The position numbers were made by a program, and so were the translations under genes. Under the pieces are notes generated by a model. That model had not been told where the DNA came from. It searched no databases and saw nothing but the letters and a program-made list of their open reading frames with translations. From assembly GCA_903867305.1 (NCBI GenBank), contig CAIPQU010000048.1, forward strand, positions 1-33,009: 33,009 bases of DNA, written 5' to 3'. Positions 6,965-15,019 of the stretch are shown one piece after another (within the stretch, counting starts at the first letter, position 1; every line of letters begins with the position of its first letter). Origin of the DNA: an uncultured beta proteobacterium. GTDB lineage: Bacteria > Pseudomonadota > Gammaproteobacteria > Burkholderiales > Burkholderiaceae.

Positions 6965-7927
6965 TTAAAAACTCATCAAATCTTTAGCAATAGTAATTTC
7001 ACCTTTAAAGTATAAAGATGCTTCTATCCTGTAACGATCGTAATCATCCTTGGGTATAGTGGTAGGCAATAAATGGGTCAAAATTAACTTCTTTACCCCA
7101 GCTCGTGTGGCCATCTCACCCACCTGTTTTGGTGTGATATGTTCATCAACCATATGCCGCGTCCAATCTTCTTGTTCACTTTTAGTCTTGATTTGCCAGG
7201 ATCCATTTCTTTCCATCACAGCAATCACTTCCTCAACTTTTCCCACTTCAGCAACCATCACATCACAGTTTTTAGCAAATTGTTCTATTTCAGTCGAGGG
7301 GCCTGTATCGCCCGTAAATATATAACAAGTATCTTTGGTCTCAAAACGATAGGCAAAGGACTGGTGTTTACGAGACTCCTCTGGAGATAAATGGTAGTGA
7401 GTATTTTCTATGGCGAAAACTTTGATATTGTCATCCTGGAAAATTAGTCCAGCTTTTTTATCATGCCCAACAAACACTTTCTCAAGTGGCACGACCTTAC
7501 CTTCAGTAACACGAATTTGAGCATCCTCGGTCATATATTGAATCGCCCCCTTAACAACAGATTGTGTTCCAACTGGGCCATAAACATCGATCGCGGTTCG
7601 TTTAGCGTATTGCCAACTAGTATCCAGGAAGGTAGCAAGACCTGCCATATGATCATTATGCAAATGAGTAATAAATATTTGATTGACCTTGAGGAAACTT
7701 GTGCCTGACTCGGCTAAGCGACGGGTTACACCATCACCCATATCAATTAAATAAGGCTGACCATTAACAAGCAAAAGATTTGAAGACTGCGCCCGATCGC
7801 CTCTTGGTAAAGGACCACCACCCGTGCCAAGAGTGATGAGTTTAGTAAGACTGCCTTGTGACCAAACAGGATCAATCGATATTAAAACCAGGAAGAGGCC
7901 AAAAAGGATTCTTTGAACAATCCACAT
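6965..7927 (-). CDS. Exported metallo-beta-lactamase-fold hydrolase
   Basis: The MBL-fold protein has the metal-binding motif THLHNDHMAGL (HxHxDH), followed by the later FTGDTGPS and LTHLLP motifs that supply the remaining ligands. It looks like the RNase Z/arylsulfatase-like branch, but it has an N-terminal signal peptide (MWIVQRILFGLFLVLISIDPVWS), so tRNA processing is unlikely and a periplasmic ester, lactone or phosphodiester substrate is more plausible. The start is placed at ATG 7927 (320 residues), since GGAGAG lies 4 bases upstream; a TTG at 7939 would overlap that site. A 156-bp gap with nested inverted repeats separates it from the DUF6152 gene upstream. The substrate cannot be predicted. 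Confidence 0.85.
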   Translation of the reverse strand: MWIVQRILFGLFLVLISIDPVWSQGSLTKLITLGTGGGPLPRGDRAQSSNLLLVNGQPYLIDMGDGVTRRLAESGTSFLKVNQIFITHLHNDHMAGLATFLDTSWQYAKRTAIDVYGPVGTQSVVKGAIQYMTEDAQIRVTEGKVVPLEKVFVGHDKKAGLIFQDDNIKVFAIENTHYHLSPEESRKHQSFAYRFETKDTCYIFTGDTGPSTEIEQFAKNCDVMVAEVGKVEEVIAVMERNGSWQIKTKSEQEDWTRHMVDEHITPKQVGEMATRAGVKKLILTHLLPTTIPKDDYDRYRIEASLYFKGEITIAKDLMSF

Positions 7928-7993
7928 AAGTCTCTCCAATGGATATTTATCATCACCTACTTAACTCTGTATGAAAACCCGGCACTTTACCAA

Positions 7994-8061
7994 ATCCTCT
8001 TGATCATCTTTCAATCATCTATGTAATATCAATTGATGTCATAGATTTAAACCAAGAGGAT
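7994..8061. repeat. Nested inverted repeats (long imperfect hairpin)
   Basis: Three roughly concentric dyads occur here: ATCCTCTTG (7994-8002) with CAAGAGGAT (8053-8061), ATCTATG (8017-8023) with CATAGAT (8040-8046), and the palindrome ATCAATTGAT (8028-8037). They lie between the DUF6152 stop and the MBL hydrolase start. No T-tract follows on either strand, so it may be an mRNA leader structure, a processing site or an operator. Confidence 0.5.
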
Positions 8062-8083
8062 CAGTAAGGAATACTCTTGTAAC

Positions 8084-8503
8084 TTATTTTTTTTCTTCTA
8101 AATTAGGACTTTCTTGCGCACGAATATCTGCAGTATAGAATTTTCCAGTTTCAGCAACGGTGATTTTCTTGAGTGCCCCACCCTTGGTTCCATTGCGCAA
8201 AGGGCTAAAGTCCACGACAACTTTATCGCCTGCCTTCACTGCATTACGTGACCAACCACCAGCACGAATTAAGTTACCAGGACTTGTCATTTCCATGACC
8301 CAAATCGTGGGCTCATCCCCCTCTTTAAAAACGCCATTAATAAAAATAGCCACATGGGGATTAGTCCACTGTACCTCTTTGACGCTACCTGTCATCGTAA
8401 CCTTTTGAGCATGATCAAACATCGTGGTGGAGTGATGTGCGTTTGCCATAAAACTGATGAGTCCGACGATCAATGATAGAAAAATTTTTGTTATGCGTTG
8501 CAT
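8084..8503 (-). CDS. DUF6152 family exported protein
   Basis: This small exported protein has a signal peptide (MQRITKIFLSLIVGLISFMANA) followed directly by AHHSTTMFD and a compact beta-rich domain with VKEVQWTNPHVAIFI. The pattern is recognised as DUF6152, of unknown function. ATG 8503 (139 residues) is preferred over ATG 8527 because GGAG sits 8 bases before it and the signal peptide then starts properly. It follows the Trp-rich exported protein by 49 bp and probably belongs to the same operon as the two DUF6644 genes. The conserved HHS right after the cleavage site could bind metal, but that is a guess. Confidence 0.78.
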   Translation of the reverse strand: MQRITKIFLSLIVGLISFMANAHHSTTMFDHAQKVTMTGSVKEVQWTNPHVAIFINGVFKEGDEPTIWVMEMTSPGNLIRAGGWSRNAVKAGDKVVVDFSPLRNGTKGGALKKITVAETGKFYTADIRAQESPNLEEKK

Positions 8504-8552
8504 ATGATTTACTCCATTCAATTTCATTTAAAAATGACTAAAATACACCCAA

Positions 8553-9386
8553 TTATTGCGGTGGAATACGATTACCGCCAACATCATATTTTACTGGGAT
8601 AAAAATATCATTCCCAGCTTTATCTTTTCCTTCAGAAAAGAAACCCTCTGCACATACACCTTCTACTATTTCAAATTTTCTAGCACGCTGTCTAAAAAAT
8701 TCACGCGTTGTTTTCCATGGTGCAGTCAAAACGTTAGGTGCAGTAATCTCGATGTCATCATGCAATACATCTTTTGATACCAAATGAAACCGCTCGACAA
8801 TCTTCACATCACCATTGTTGGGAACTCCAGCAGCTTCGCTGACAGCAAAAATAGTCTGTGGCCTGATACCTCTTGTTTCAACAACAAGGGTATCACCCTC
8901 CCAATGACCTATCGAATAACCATGAAAGCTAAGTTCTGGATCATCAGGCATTTTTCTACCATCTGTGTAGATTCGCCTTAATCGGTTAGCGTCTGACTCT
9001 CCAAGGATAGTGACTCGTCCTGGTGAAAATAAGAATTCTTGAGCATTATGAGTAATTAAAGCCCATGCTGGCATGGACTCAGGTAAACAGTTCGTAAACA
9101 ACGGAGTCGGACGTCCAGCCTTCTCCTCTGCTAATTGAAATTTAATCACTGCTGCTTGAGCTGGTTTCCAAGGCGGCATATTTGTGAAGACCTGCTTGTC
9201 TTGATCAGAAATATTAGGATTCCAAACACCGCTCCAATCCGGCAGTTTTGCAAGATCAGCAAAATCTTTCGCTTTCGGTGGAGGATTAACAATCGGCTTT
9301 TCTTGTGCCTGAACCGATCCTAATGTCAAACCACAAAATATCAAACTATATAAAAAATGATTCAAATGACTATATTTCTTCAACAT
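8553..9386 (-). CDS. Exported Trp-rich protein of unknown function
   Basis: The likely product is 277 residues from ATG 9386, which has GGGGG 7 bases upstream and gives a signal peptide (MLKKYSHLNHFLYSLIFCGLTLGSVQA). A longer frame starting inside the upstream gene is not credible. After cleavage come LPDWSGVWNP, a Cys-Pro pair (TNCLPESMP), and the motif SIGHWEGDTLVVETRG, which I have seen in proteins encoded beside DUF6152 genes. It starts only 2 bp after the DUF6644 stop, so the two are in one operon. The fold looks beta-rich. No enzyme family was recognised; a secreted or periplasmic partner of the membrane proteins is the most that can be said. Confidence 0.75.
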   Translation of the reverse strand: MLKKYSHLNHFLYSLIFCGLTLGSVQAQEKPIVNPPPKAKDFADLAKLPDWSGVWNPNISDQDKQVFTNMPPWKPAQAAVIKFQLAEEKAGRPTPLFTNCLPESMPAWALITHNAQEFLFSPGRVTILGESDANRLRRIYTDGRKMPDDPELSFHGYSIGHWEGDTLVVETRGIRPQTIFAVSEAAGVPNNGDVKIVERFHLVSKDVLHDDIEITAPNVLTAPWKTTREFFRQRARKFEIVEGVCAEGFFSEGKDKAGNDIFIPVKYDVGGNRIPPQ

Positions 9387-9388
9387 GA

Positions 9389-9907
9389 TTAACCCCCAAG
9401 AGTTGGTTCTAAAGTAAAGCCGATCCAGCGACCACAAATAATGATAGAAATCCACAAAAACAAAGAAATTATCCCAGCCATTTTTGCTGCCAGTGGCGGT
9501 TCTGCGTGAGGAACCCAAGTGGACATTTGATTTCCAGTAACTCTCTGAAAAATCAACATATTAATTCCCGCACACACTAATAAACCCATCTTCATCAAAA
9601 AAAAGCTATTGTGTGAATAAGTGAGCGCCTTAGAAACAAACATTAAAGATCCAGTTACCAAGGCTAATGCAAAAGCTTTCCATGTAAAGGGCAAGATTTC
9701 CTCGGTAATTCGATGTACTGATCGCTCTAAAAAACCTATATGAATCAATCGTAAGTCAACCATCGCCAAAGACCCAAAAAAGGTCGTAATAGCCAACACG
9801 TGAATAGCTTCAATCCATGGAAATAGAAGTTCGTTCTCACTAATCAAGATCGCAATCTCTGAATCATTTAACCAGTGTAATAAAGTGTTCAATATGCTGG
9901 AGTCCAT
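9389..9907 (-). CDS. DUF6644 family membrane protein, second paralogue
   Basis: The protein has about four transmembrane helices and matches the DUF6644 pattern: a TM1 histidine in AIHVLAITTFFGSLAMVDLRL, a TM3 Lys-Met in FLMKMGLLVCAG, and the C-terminal CGRWIGF. ATG 9907 (172 residues) lies 10 bp after the preceding gene's stop and is preferred; the frame can be extended to 9952 only by overlapping that gene. It is clearly a paralogue of the upstream gene, sharing IHxL, the LR pair and GRWI. Conserved His and Arg residues in membrane helices could hold haem, quinone or metal, by analogy with small membrane redox proteins, but this is inference. Confidence 0.78.
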   Translation of the reverse strand: MDSSILNTLLHWLNDSEIAILISENELLFPWIEAIHVLAITTFFGSLAMVDLRLIHIGFLERSVHRITEEILPFTWKAFALALVTGSLMFVSKALTYSHNSFFLMKMGLLVCAGINMLIFQRVTGNQMSTWVPHAEPPLAAKMAGIISLFLWISIIICGRWIGFTLEPTLGG

Positions 9908-9917
9908 GATGATCTTT

Positions 9918-10418
9918 CTATACGTAGGCAATCCAACGACCAGCAAAAACAATGCTAACCCATAGAATCATCGATATGATCGCGAGTGCTTTAGAGTTAG
10001 CTGTTCGGCTAGCTGACCTTTGCCAATATTGCTCATCCCGAGACAGGCCTTTGCTAACAAACCACAAAATGATTAATGCACCAATTAAACACAACATTTT
10101 GAACTGGAATGCTGAATTCGCCAGTGACCTCGCAGGCTCACCAATAATCATTAAAACTCCACTCAGGAGTAATAAAACCAATGACATCAAAATAATCGGG
10201 CTAAAACGACGGAAAACAAAATATAGTGAATGATCGGAAGATGCAATGCCCAATATACGCAGATTAATCATCGCTGAGCCAATCAGAATGGCAGAAATCG
10301 AAAGAATATGAATACTTTGAACTGCGGGGACAAACCACCCACTATCACTTTGAATCCAATTGCTAATCGACGTGCCTTCAATTGATGCGCACAATTCCAT
10401 TAAACCAGGTGTTCTCAT
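9918..10418 (-). CDS. DUF6644 family membrane protein, first paralogue
   Basis: This 166-residue protein has about four hydrophobic helices. It shares with the next gene the SIHILSISAILIGSAMINLR segment (TM1 His, LR at the membrane edge), a Lys in TM3 (QFKMLCLIGAL) and the final GRWIAYV. The start is ATG 10418 with AAAGAG just upstream. It is the first gene of the leftward set DUF6644, DUF6644, exported Trp-rich protein, DUF6152. The promoter region upstream contains a 10-bp inverted repeat (10470-10509) and, 250 bp away, the TnpB-element left end. The tandem pair suggests a heterodimeric membrane complex; function unknown. Confidence 0.78.
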   Translation of the reverse strand: MRTPGLMELCASIEGTSISNWIQSDSGWFVPAVQSIHILSISAILIGSAMINLRILGIASSDHSLYFVFRRFSPIILMSLVLLLLSGVLMIIGEPARSLANSAFQFKMLCLIGALIILWFVSKGLSRDEQYWQRSASRTANSKALAIISMILWVSIVFAGRWIAYV

Positions 10419-10667
10419 ATCTCTTTATTTTTTATTAATTTATTTAATTCTACAACGGATAAGAAGTGATACCCTTAAAGAACAAGTGATTACACCTTTT
10501 TTAAGGGTAACTTTAGTGATGTTAAGATTATTTTTTAATAATGATGTTTATCACAGCTCATGAAAGCAAAATTCAAATACCTATATTTGTGAATTTGTCT
10601 GCTCACCATGTCTGTGATACCTTTAGACCAATCATTTGGAAGAAAAGGTGATTATTTTTACCCCGAA
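10419..10667. promoter_or_regulatory. Upstream region of DUF6644 operon with 10-bp inverted repeat
   Basis: This AT-rich region has no gene. TACCCTTAAA (10470-10479) and TTTAAGGGTA (10500-10509) are perfect inverted arms around 20 bases, 52-91 bp upstream of the DUF6644 start. Similar strings starting GTGAT recur: GTGATACCCTTAAAG near 10467, GTGATTACACCTTTT near 10487 and GTGATACCTTTAGAC near 10613. They could be operator copies. No certain promoter was identified. Confidence 0.4.
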
Positions 10668-10815
10668 TTTATCCAAAACACGTCACAATACCCCTTGCTT
10701 TAGCTGGGGGATAAGTGAAGTAACATGATGTAAATTTTTCTGCTTTAGTCTAGCACTATTAAAATATACAGTATATGGCGATGACGAAAACCCTTTCATT
10801 ACGCGTTAAAGATAA
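10668..10815 (+). repeat. Left end of a TnpB-type insertion element, copy 2 (inverted relative to copy 1)
   Basis: This copy is about 94% identical to 50-197 on the opposite strand and ends exactly where the tnpB frame departs from family sequence, after GATAA. The subterminal hairpin CCCCTTGCTTTAGCTGGGGG (10691-10710) is better paired here than in copy 1. A 13-bp palindrome ATATACAGTATAT (10764-10776) overlaps the tnpB start codon in both copies. The outer boundary again begins at TTTAT. Confidence 0.8.
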
Positions 10816-10891
10816 TCAAGGTGTGGATAAAATCCAATGCCCTACATACATTGATTTAAAAAAACAAAAAAATATAAAATCGTTCAATTAG
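10775..10891 (+). pseudogene. Truncated tnpB remnant
   Basis: The frame starts MAMTKTLSLRVKD exactly as in copy 1, then continues with unrelated codons (NQGVDKIQ onward) to a TAG at 10889-10891, 38 codons in all. The similarity break at 10815/10816 shows that the rest of tnpB was deleted or the locus rearranged. What follows up to 10970 was not recognised: it is AT-rich and includes a 15-codon frame at 10904-10951 with an AGGAG upstream, which is probably not a gene. Confidence 0.75.
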
Positions 10892-10970
10892 GAGAATATC
10901 TGCATGATACCTATCCACCGAACAAGTAGTTCTTCGGTATGGAAATACTGAACCGGCTTAAGAAGCGAAA

Positions 10971-11387
10971 TTACTCAACAACGGCCCAAGTACTATCGCC
11001 TAACTTCTTCACAGCATAAGAATAGGTCCAGTGCGCAGGAATACCACAACTCCACTCATTTGGACCATTCTGAATCAAAATATTGGTATTGTTCTTTTGA
11101 TCGAAATAAAGATGATAGATTTTGCCATGCAAAGGGTTAAAACTAAATTTAGCACGATGAACCATTTCGGTCGCATCTAAGCGGGCTTGTAATGCTTTTG
11201 CTTGTTTCATGAGAACTTCAGCTTGCTCCATAATGCGCTCATATTCGAGCTGAGCATTTTGACGAGCAATGTTGACTGCTTTATCTTTTTCTTCAGTAAC
11301 CTTGATTGGCGCAAAAACTGGGGAACTAACCTCCATAGGGTACTCTATTGCAGCGTGTCGCGCGGGATCTGAATCTTCAATACGCAT
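10971..11387 (-). CDS. DUF2452 domain protein
   Basis: The 138-residue protein (ATG 11387, GGA about 8 bases upstream; an in-frame TTG at 11405 lacks a ribosome site) has a helical, probably coiled-coil middle (about 45-80, rich in Glu, Gln, Lys and Ala). The C-terminal part KFSFNPLHGKIYHLYF, followed by WSCGIPAHWTYSYAVKKLGDSTW, is recognised as DUF2452. That family also occurs in eukaryotes (C1orf50-like) and has no known function. No signal peptide or membrane segment is present. It has its own short leader with the inverted repeat TGTGT/ACACA at 11410-11425 and is not co-transcribed with the rhodanese gene, which has a terminator in between. Confidence 0.7.
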   Translation of the reverse strand: MRIEDSDPARHAAIEYPMEVSSPVFAPIKVTEEKDKAVNIARQNAQLEYERIMEQAEVLMKQAKALQARLDATEMVHRAKFSFNPLHGKIYHLYFDQKNNTNILIQNGPNEWSCGIPAHWTYSYAVKKLGDSTWAVVE

Positions 11388-11480
11388 AACAAGTCCAATA
11401 TTCAATGAGTGTGTTTATATACACAATCCATTATTATCGTAAATTTTTAGTAAGTTCGTTAAAAACGGTCCTAAAACAAT

Positions 11481-11516
11481 AAAAAGCCAGTAAATTCTTC
11501 CCTGAAGAACTTACTG
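11481..11516 (-). terminator. Rho-independent terminator after the sulfurtransferase gene
   Basis: On the minus strand CAGTAAGTTCTTC (11516-11504) pairs with GAAGAATTTACTG (11500-11488) with one mismatch and a 3-base loop, followed by GC and TTTTT (11485-11481). It lies just downstream of the rhodanese stop and should end the operon that starts at or above the rubredoxin-reductase gene. Confidence 0.85.
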
Positions 11517-11544
11517 ACCCATCTTCAACATGACGATGCTTTGA

Positions 11545-12408
11545 TTATGCTGGCAACCCAGTTTCAATTGGAAGGGAAGGATCTCTTGACCACTCATTCC
11601 ATGAACCAAAATACATTTTTACATTACCAAAGCCTGCTTGTTTCAATGCTAAGTAGGTATTAGAAGCACGCGCGCCTTTAAAGCAATACAAAATAATTTC
11701 ATCATTGGTTTTTACACCAGCAGTTAGGCATTCAGCACGAATTTCGTCCGGAGTCTTAAACACTGGCCCTGTTCCAGATGGCTTCATAAAGCGATACCAT
11801 TCCAACCACTTTGCACCAGGCAAACGACCTTTTCTAGGCGCGAAGTCTTTACCATATGGTGAAGAACTATCACCAATCCATTCATCCACGTCTCTCACAT
11901 CCATGAGAACTGCTGTGCTTCCGAGCTTTTGCTTAACATCTTCAAGCGTGACCATCACATCACTTCCCGCTGAACTTGTTGGAAAGACTGCTGCAACTGG
12001 AGTTGGTACTTCTATTGTCGTTGGCAGGCCAGCAGCTTTCCAAGCAGTCAAACCTCCATTTAATACCTGAATCTTCGGATAACCTAACCAAGTTAATAGG
12101 AAATAACCACGACATGATTGTCCGTAACCACTATTCATTGAATCTTCATAAAATACTGCTGTTTCTTTTCCAGACAAACCAATCGCCCCAAGCTGACTAG
12201 TGAAAGATTGTTTTAAGTCCTCTAATCCTTCTGGTGATGAAGTCGCAAGGTAGGTGAAAATTTCGCGAAGATTAACTGCGCCAGGAATATGTCCTGCAGC
12301 ATAGGCATCTGCATCTCGCGTATCGATGATCACCATGGGATCAACGGTAAACTGTTTTGATAAATCTGCTGGGGAAACTAAAACGGGTAATTCCATCATG
12401 TTTGACAT
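11545..12408 (-). CDS. Tandem-rhodanese sulfurtransferase
   Basis: The 287-residue protein has two rhodanese domains: an inactive N-terminal one (about 8-125, VIIDTRDADAYAAGHIPGAVN) and a catalytic one (about 150-280, VLMDVRDVDEWIGD). The active-site loop is YCFKGARAS with Cys242 as the persulfide-carrying residue. It is the thiosulfate/3-mercaptopyruvate sulfurtransferase layout and normal length. The CFKGAR loop fits neither the CRKGVT (thiosulfate) nor the CG(S/T)GVT (mercaptopyruvate) loop exactly, so the donor is open. AAGGA precedes ATG 12408. It follows the rubredoxin-reductase gene by 32 bp and is the last gene before a strong terminator. Its context with flavoproteins and an OsmC protein suggests handling of sulfur released from an organic compound. 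Confidence 0.9.
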   Translation of the reverse strand: MSNMMELPVLVSPADLSKQFTVDPMVIIDTRDADAYAAGHIPGAVNLREIFTYLATSSPEGLEDLKQSFTSQLGAIGLSGKETAVFYEDSMNSGYGQSCRGYFLLTWLGYPKIQVLNGGLTAWKAAGLPTTIEVPTPVAAVFPTSSAGSDVMVTLEDVKQKLGSTAVLMDVRDVDEWIGDSSSPYGKDFAPRKGRLPGAKWLEWYRFMKPSGTGPVFKTPDEIRAECLTAGVKTNDEIILYCFKGARASNTYLALKQAGFGNVKMYFGSWNEWSRDPSLPIETGLPA

Positions 12409-12440
12409 ACGATTTTCCTTTTGAGAATTAAAAAAATAAA

Positions 12441-13820
12441 TTAACCAAGTTCGAGTACAGCCCCAACTTGATCGTTATTCCATTGAGTCATTTGCCACTT
12501 TTGGTTGACTTGTGCTTCTTTGGATACGGTCATCTTCCATTCACCCTGATGCTCAACAATGCCTTCTAAACGCATTGGTAAAGAGCTTGTTTTAATACGA
12601 ATCGGTGATGGCTGAGAATTAAATACAATCGATTGATCGCCAGTAATTTGATTGGCAATGACCCTGGCTTGACGAAGGATCGGTTCTATATAGCGACTAA
12701 CTTTACCTTCAACACTGATACAGTCACCTAATGCAAAAATATGATCGATATTTGTTTTTAAGAATTGTGAATCAACGGCGATACCTTTATCCCAAGTAAT
12801 GCCAGCCGATTGCGCAAGAGAACTATCAGGTTGTAGACCCATACACAAAACTATATGGTCAATATTTAACTCAAGACCTGACTGCATGGATAAAATCTTT
12901 TTTTCCGCACCATGACTCATCTTAGTAATTTGCTGCCTTCCAAAAAATTGAATCGGCAAATTTTTCCATGACTCCAGTAAAGCTTCAGAGGCGACTTTGG
13001 GAATTACATTCGATAAAGGTAAATTTGTCGTATCAACTAAATAAATACGATGCCCCGCTAAAGCCAAGTCATTTGCCAGTTCACAACCAATGAGGCCAGC
13101 ACCAATAATGGCGATATCTGATTGCTCAGGCTCGACAACTCGTCGCAACTCTTGGTATGTACTTAAATGATTCACATGCCAACAATCTTGTGCACTGAGT
13201 AATGGGTGTCGAACCGGTTTAGCACCATGAGCAATGACAAGATACTTATATTTAAACATCCCTTTCGTTGTTCTTAATTGCTTTAAAGATGGCGAAATAT
13301 GAACTGCATGCGTATGAGCAAATAATTGGATATTTAATCGACTAGCGGCATCAATCCCTGACTCCCTGACCAATCGATGAAGATCTATTTTTTTAATAAA
13401 GGCATTGGAGAGTTGTGGTTTTTCGTAGATATCGCCATTACACCCAGTAACAATAGCAATCGATAAGCTACTATTAATTGCCCTTAAAGCCTTAGCAACT
13501 TCCCAACCAGCCTTACCGGCGCCAATAATGAGTACATCACTATAACGAGATCTTGAAGATGGTTGATCCGAGTTAGATAACTTTCCATCGCCGGACGGTG
13601 AAGAAAAATATTGTTTTTTATCTATTGCCGCAAGTAAAACAAAATCAGATTTTGTCACACCACACAACGGGCACATCCAATCGTCTGGGATATCCTCAAA
13701 ACGCGTACCTGGTGCTAATCCGCTATCTGGATCACCCTCTTCCTCCTTATATAAAAGACCACAGGCTTTACAGATATAGACTAACCAGTCGGTTTTTTCA
13801 TCGATTACAACAGAGCTCAT
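12441..13820 (-). CDS. Rubredoxin fused to an NAD(P)H-dependent FAD reductase
   Basis: The 459-residue fusion starts with a rubredoxin domain: Cys17-x2-Cys20 and Cys50-x2-Cys53, with [10 protein letters not shown] and DWMCPLCGV. After a Ser-rich linker (about 70-93) comes a pyridine-nucleotide disulfide-type reductase: FAD motif IIGAGKAG (98-105), NAD motif IIGAGLIG (238-245) and the second FAD motif FALGDC. It resembles rubredoxin reductase (NorW/AlkT-like) with its own acceptor attached, giving an NAD(P)H-to-iron electron chain in one protein. A likely role is to supply electrons to an oxygenase, probably the flavoprotein of the gene just upstream, 14 bp away. It ends 32 bp before the sulfurtransferase. 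Partner and physiological role are inferred. Confidence 0.9.
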   Translation of the reverse strand: MSSVVIDEKTDWLVYICKACGLLYKEEEGDPDSGLAPGTRFEDIPDDWMCPLCGVTKSDFVLLAAIDKKQYFSSPSGDGKLSNSDQPSSRSRYSDVLIIGAGKAGWEVAKALRAINSSLSIAIVTGCNGDIYEKPQLSNAFIKKIDLHRLVRESGIDAASRLNIQLFAHTHAVHISPSLKQLRTTKGMFKYKYLVIAHGAKPVRHPLLSAQDCWHVNHLSTYQELRRVVEPEQSDIAIIGAGLIGCELANDLALAGHRIYLVDTTNLPLSNVIPKVASEALLESWKNLPIQFFGRQQITKMSHGAEKKILSMQSGLELNIDHIVLCMGLQPDSSLAQSAGITWDKGIAVDSQFLKTNIDHIFALGDCISVEGKVSRYIEPILRQARVIANQITGDQSIVFNSQPSPIRIKTSSLPMRLEGIVEHQGEWKMTVSKEAQVNQKWQMTQWNNDQVGAVLELG

Positions 13821-13834
13821 TTGTACAATAACCT

Positions 13835-14998
13835 CTAATTTAAAAAGCTTTGACCTTTAAGACGCGCCATTTCTAGGCGAAGATGTTTTAAAGCCGGAGT
13901 GACAATAGCCACAAAATGGGATTCTCTGACGCGTCGTTGAACGGCTGAACTCAGCAAGTAACCTCTAGCCCCTTGGTGCAATAATGCAGATTGGGCCGCT
14001 CGCAGGGCTAATTCAGAAGCATGTGCTCGCGCATCTAGGACCTTAAGAAGATAGTCGTCATTGGATTCATAGGGGGTTTTAGCCAAAACCATAATCCGTG
14101 CTTCCAAGTCATCTAGTTCTTGTTGCAGGGCAATTGGACGATCTTCTAAAAATTGGTTGACTTTACCAAGTTGGTCTTCAACTTGCCACATGGAATCAAT
14201 CGCACCTTGCGCAACACCAAGACCCATACCAGTTTGCAAGAGAATAAAAGAGGCCTTGATATTTTTGATAAAAGGTTTTGCAGGATCCGCAACGATATCT
14301 TCGGCAGTGATTAAAACATCTTTCAACAATAATCCATAAGTAGAAGTACCTTCCATCGCTGAAAAGGATGGGCAGTCTTTAAGAGTTACTCCTTGACGAT
14401 TACAAGGCAAAATAAACATGATTTGATGATCTGGATTGACTTCTCCAGTCTGCTCATCAATGACGGCACAGACCGTTCCAAAATAATGGTCTAGACCAAT
14501 ATGGCTCACCCAAGGTAGCGCCCCACTCACCAGATATCCTGACTCGACTTTTTTCGCTTTGAGCATCATAGTTTCTATGTCAGAATAGGTCTTCATGGGA
14601 TTTGACATACCAGTTCCGCCGAGGGTAATCCCTTGGGCATGATCAAGTAAAGCCTTACCTGTCAGCGCCGGGTTTTTGGATGCTTGCATATATACTCCGC
14701 AAACATCATGGCACCAAACCACAAAACCAGTAGCACCACAAACACGGGAAACCTCTGCCATACATTTAATAGCTAGCCCAAAATCAGATGGTTCTTGCGT
14801 AAGTCCCAGGTGAGCCCCGAAGGCACCTGCGCGTCCAAGTTTTCTCAAAACAGCTTCTGGATAAAATCCTTCTTGATCGCAAGCATCAACAACTGCAGCT
14901 AAATCCGTTTGAGAAATCTTCCGAACCTGATCAAGAATATCTGGCTGATCATTCTCAGAAGGTATTTCTTGAATAGGTATATCGAGGGTCATATTCAT
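13835..14998 (-). CDS. Acyl-CoA-dehydrogenase-fold flavoprotein, possibly a monooxygenase
   Basis: The 387-residue protein (ATG 14998 with GAGGA 6 bases upstream) has the acyl-CoA dehydrogenase fold: an N-terminal helical domain, a central beta domain ([20 protein letters not shown]) and a C-terminal helical bundle. The usual C-terminal IYEGT motif with its catalytic glutamate is absent; in its place is [27 protein letters not shown]. That pattern recalls the flavin-dependent DszC/SfnB-type relatives that oxidise sulfur compounds, but some true dehydrogenases place the base elsewhere, so the activity is open. It lies between the OsmC and rubredoxin-reductase genes (gaps of 21 and 14 bp) in a leftward operon, so the rubredoxin fusion is a likely electron donor. 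Confidence 0.78.
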   Translation of the reverse strand: MNMTLDIPIQEIPSENDQPDILDQVRKISQTDLAAVVDACDQEGFYPEAVLRKLGRAGAFGAHLGLTQEPSDFGLAIKCMAEVSRVCGATGFVVWCHDVCGVYMQASKNPALTGKALLDHAQGITLGGTGMSNPMKTYSDIETMMLKAKKVESGYLVSGALPWVSHIGLDHYFGTVCAVIDEQTGEVNPDHQIMFILPCNRQGVTLKDCPSFSAMEGTSTYGLLLKDVLITAEDIVADPAKPFIKNIKASFILLQTGMGLGVAQGAIDSMWQVEDQLGKVNQFLEDRPIALQQELDDLEARIMVLAKTPYESNDDYLLKVLDARAHASELALRAAQSALLHQGARGYLLSSAVQRRVRESHFVAIVTPALKHLRLEMARLKGQSFLN

Positions 14999-15019
14999 GA
15001 TCAATCCTCATCAAATCAT

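Noticed and set aside
8553..9518. Long form of the Trp-rich protein starting at 9518
   Set aside because: The extra 44 residues lie inside the DUF6644 gene; ATG 9386 has a ribosome site and yields a signal peptide.
9389..9952. Longer DUF6644 frame starting at 9952
   Set aside because: It would overlap the preceding gene by 35 bp; ATG 9907 fits the gap and the first membrane helix.
10904..10951. 15-codon frame after AGGAG, downstream of the tnpB remnant
   Set aside because: Spacing is long, no similarity to TnpB C-termini was seen, and it is too short to support as a gene.
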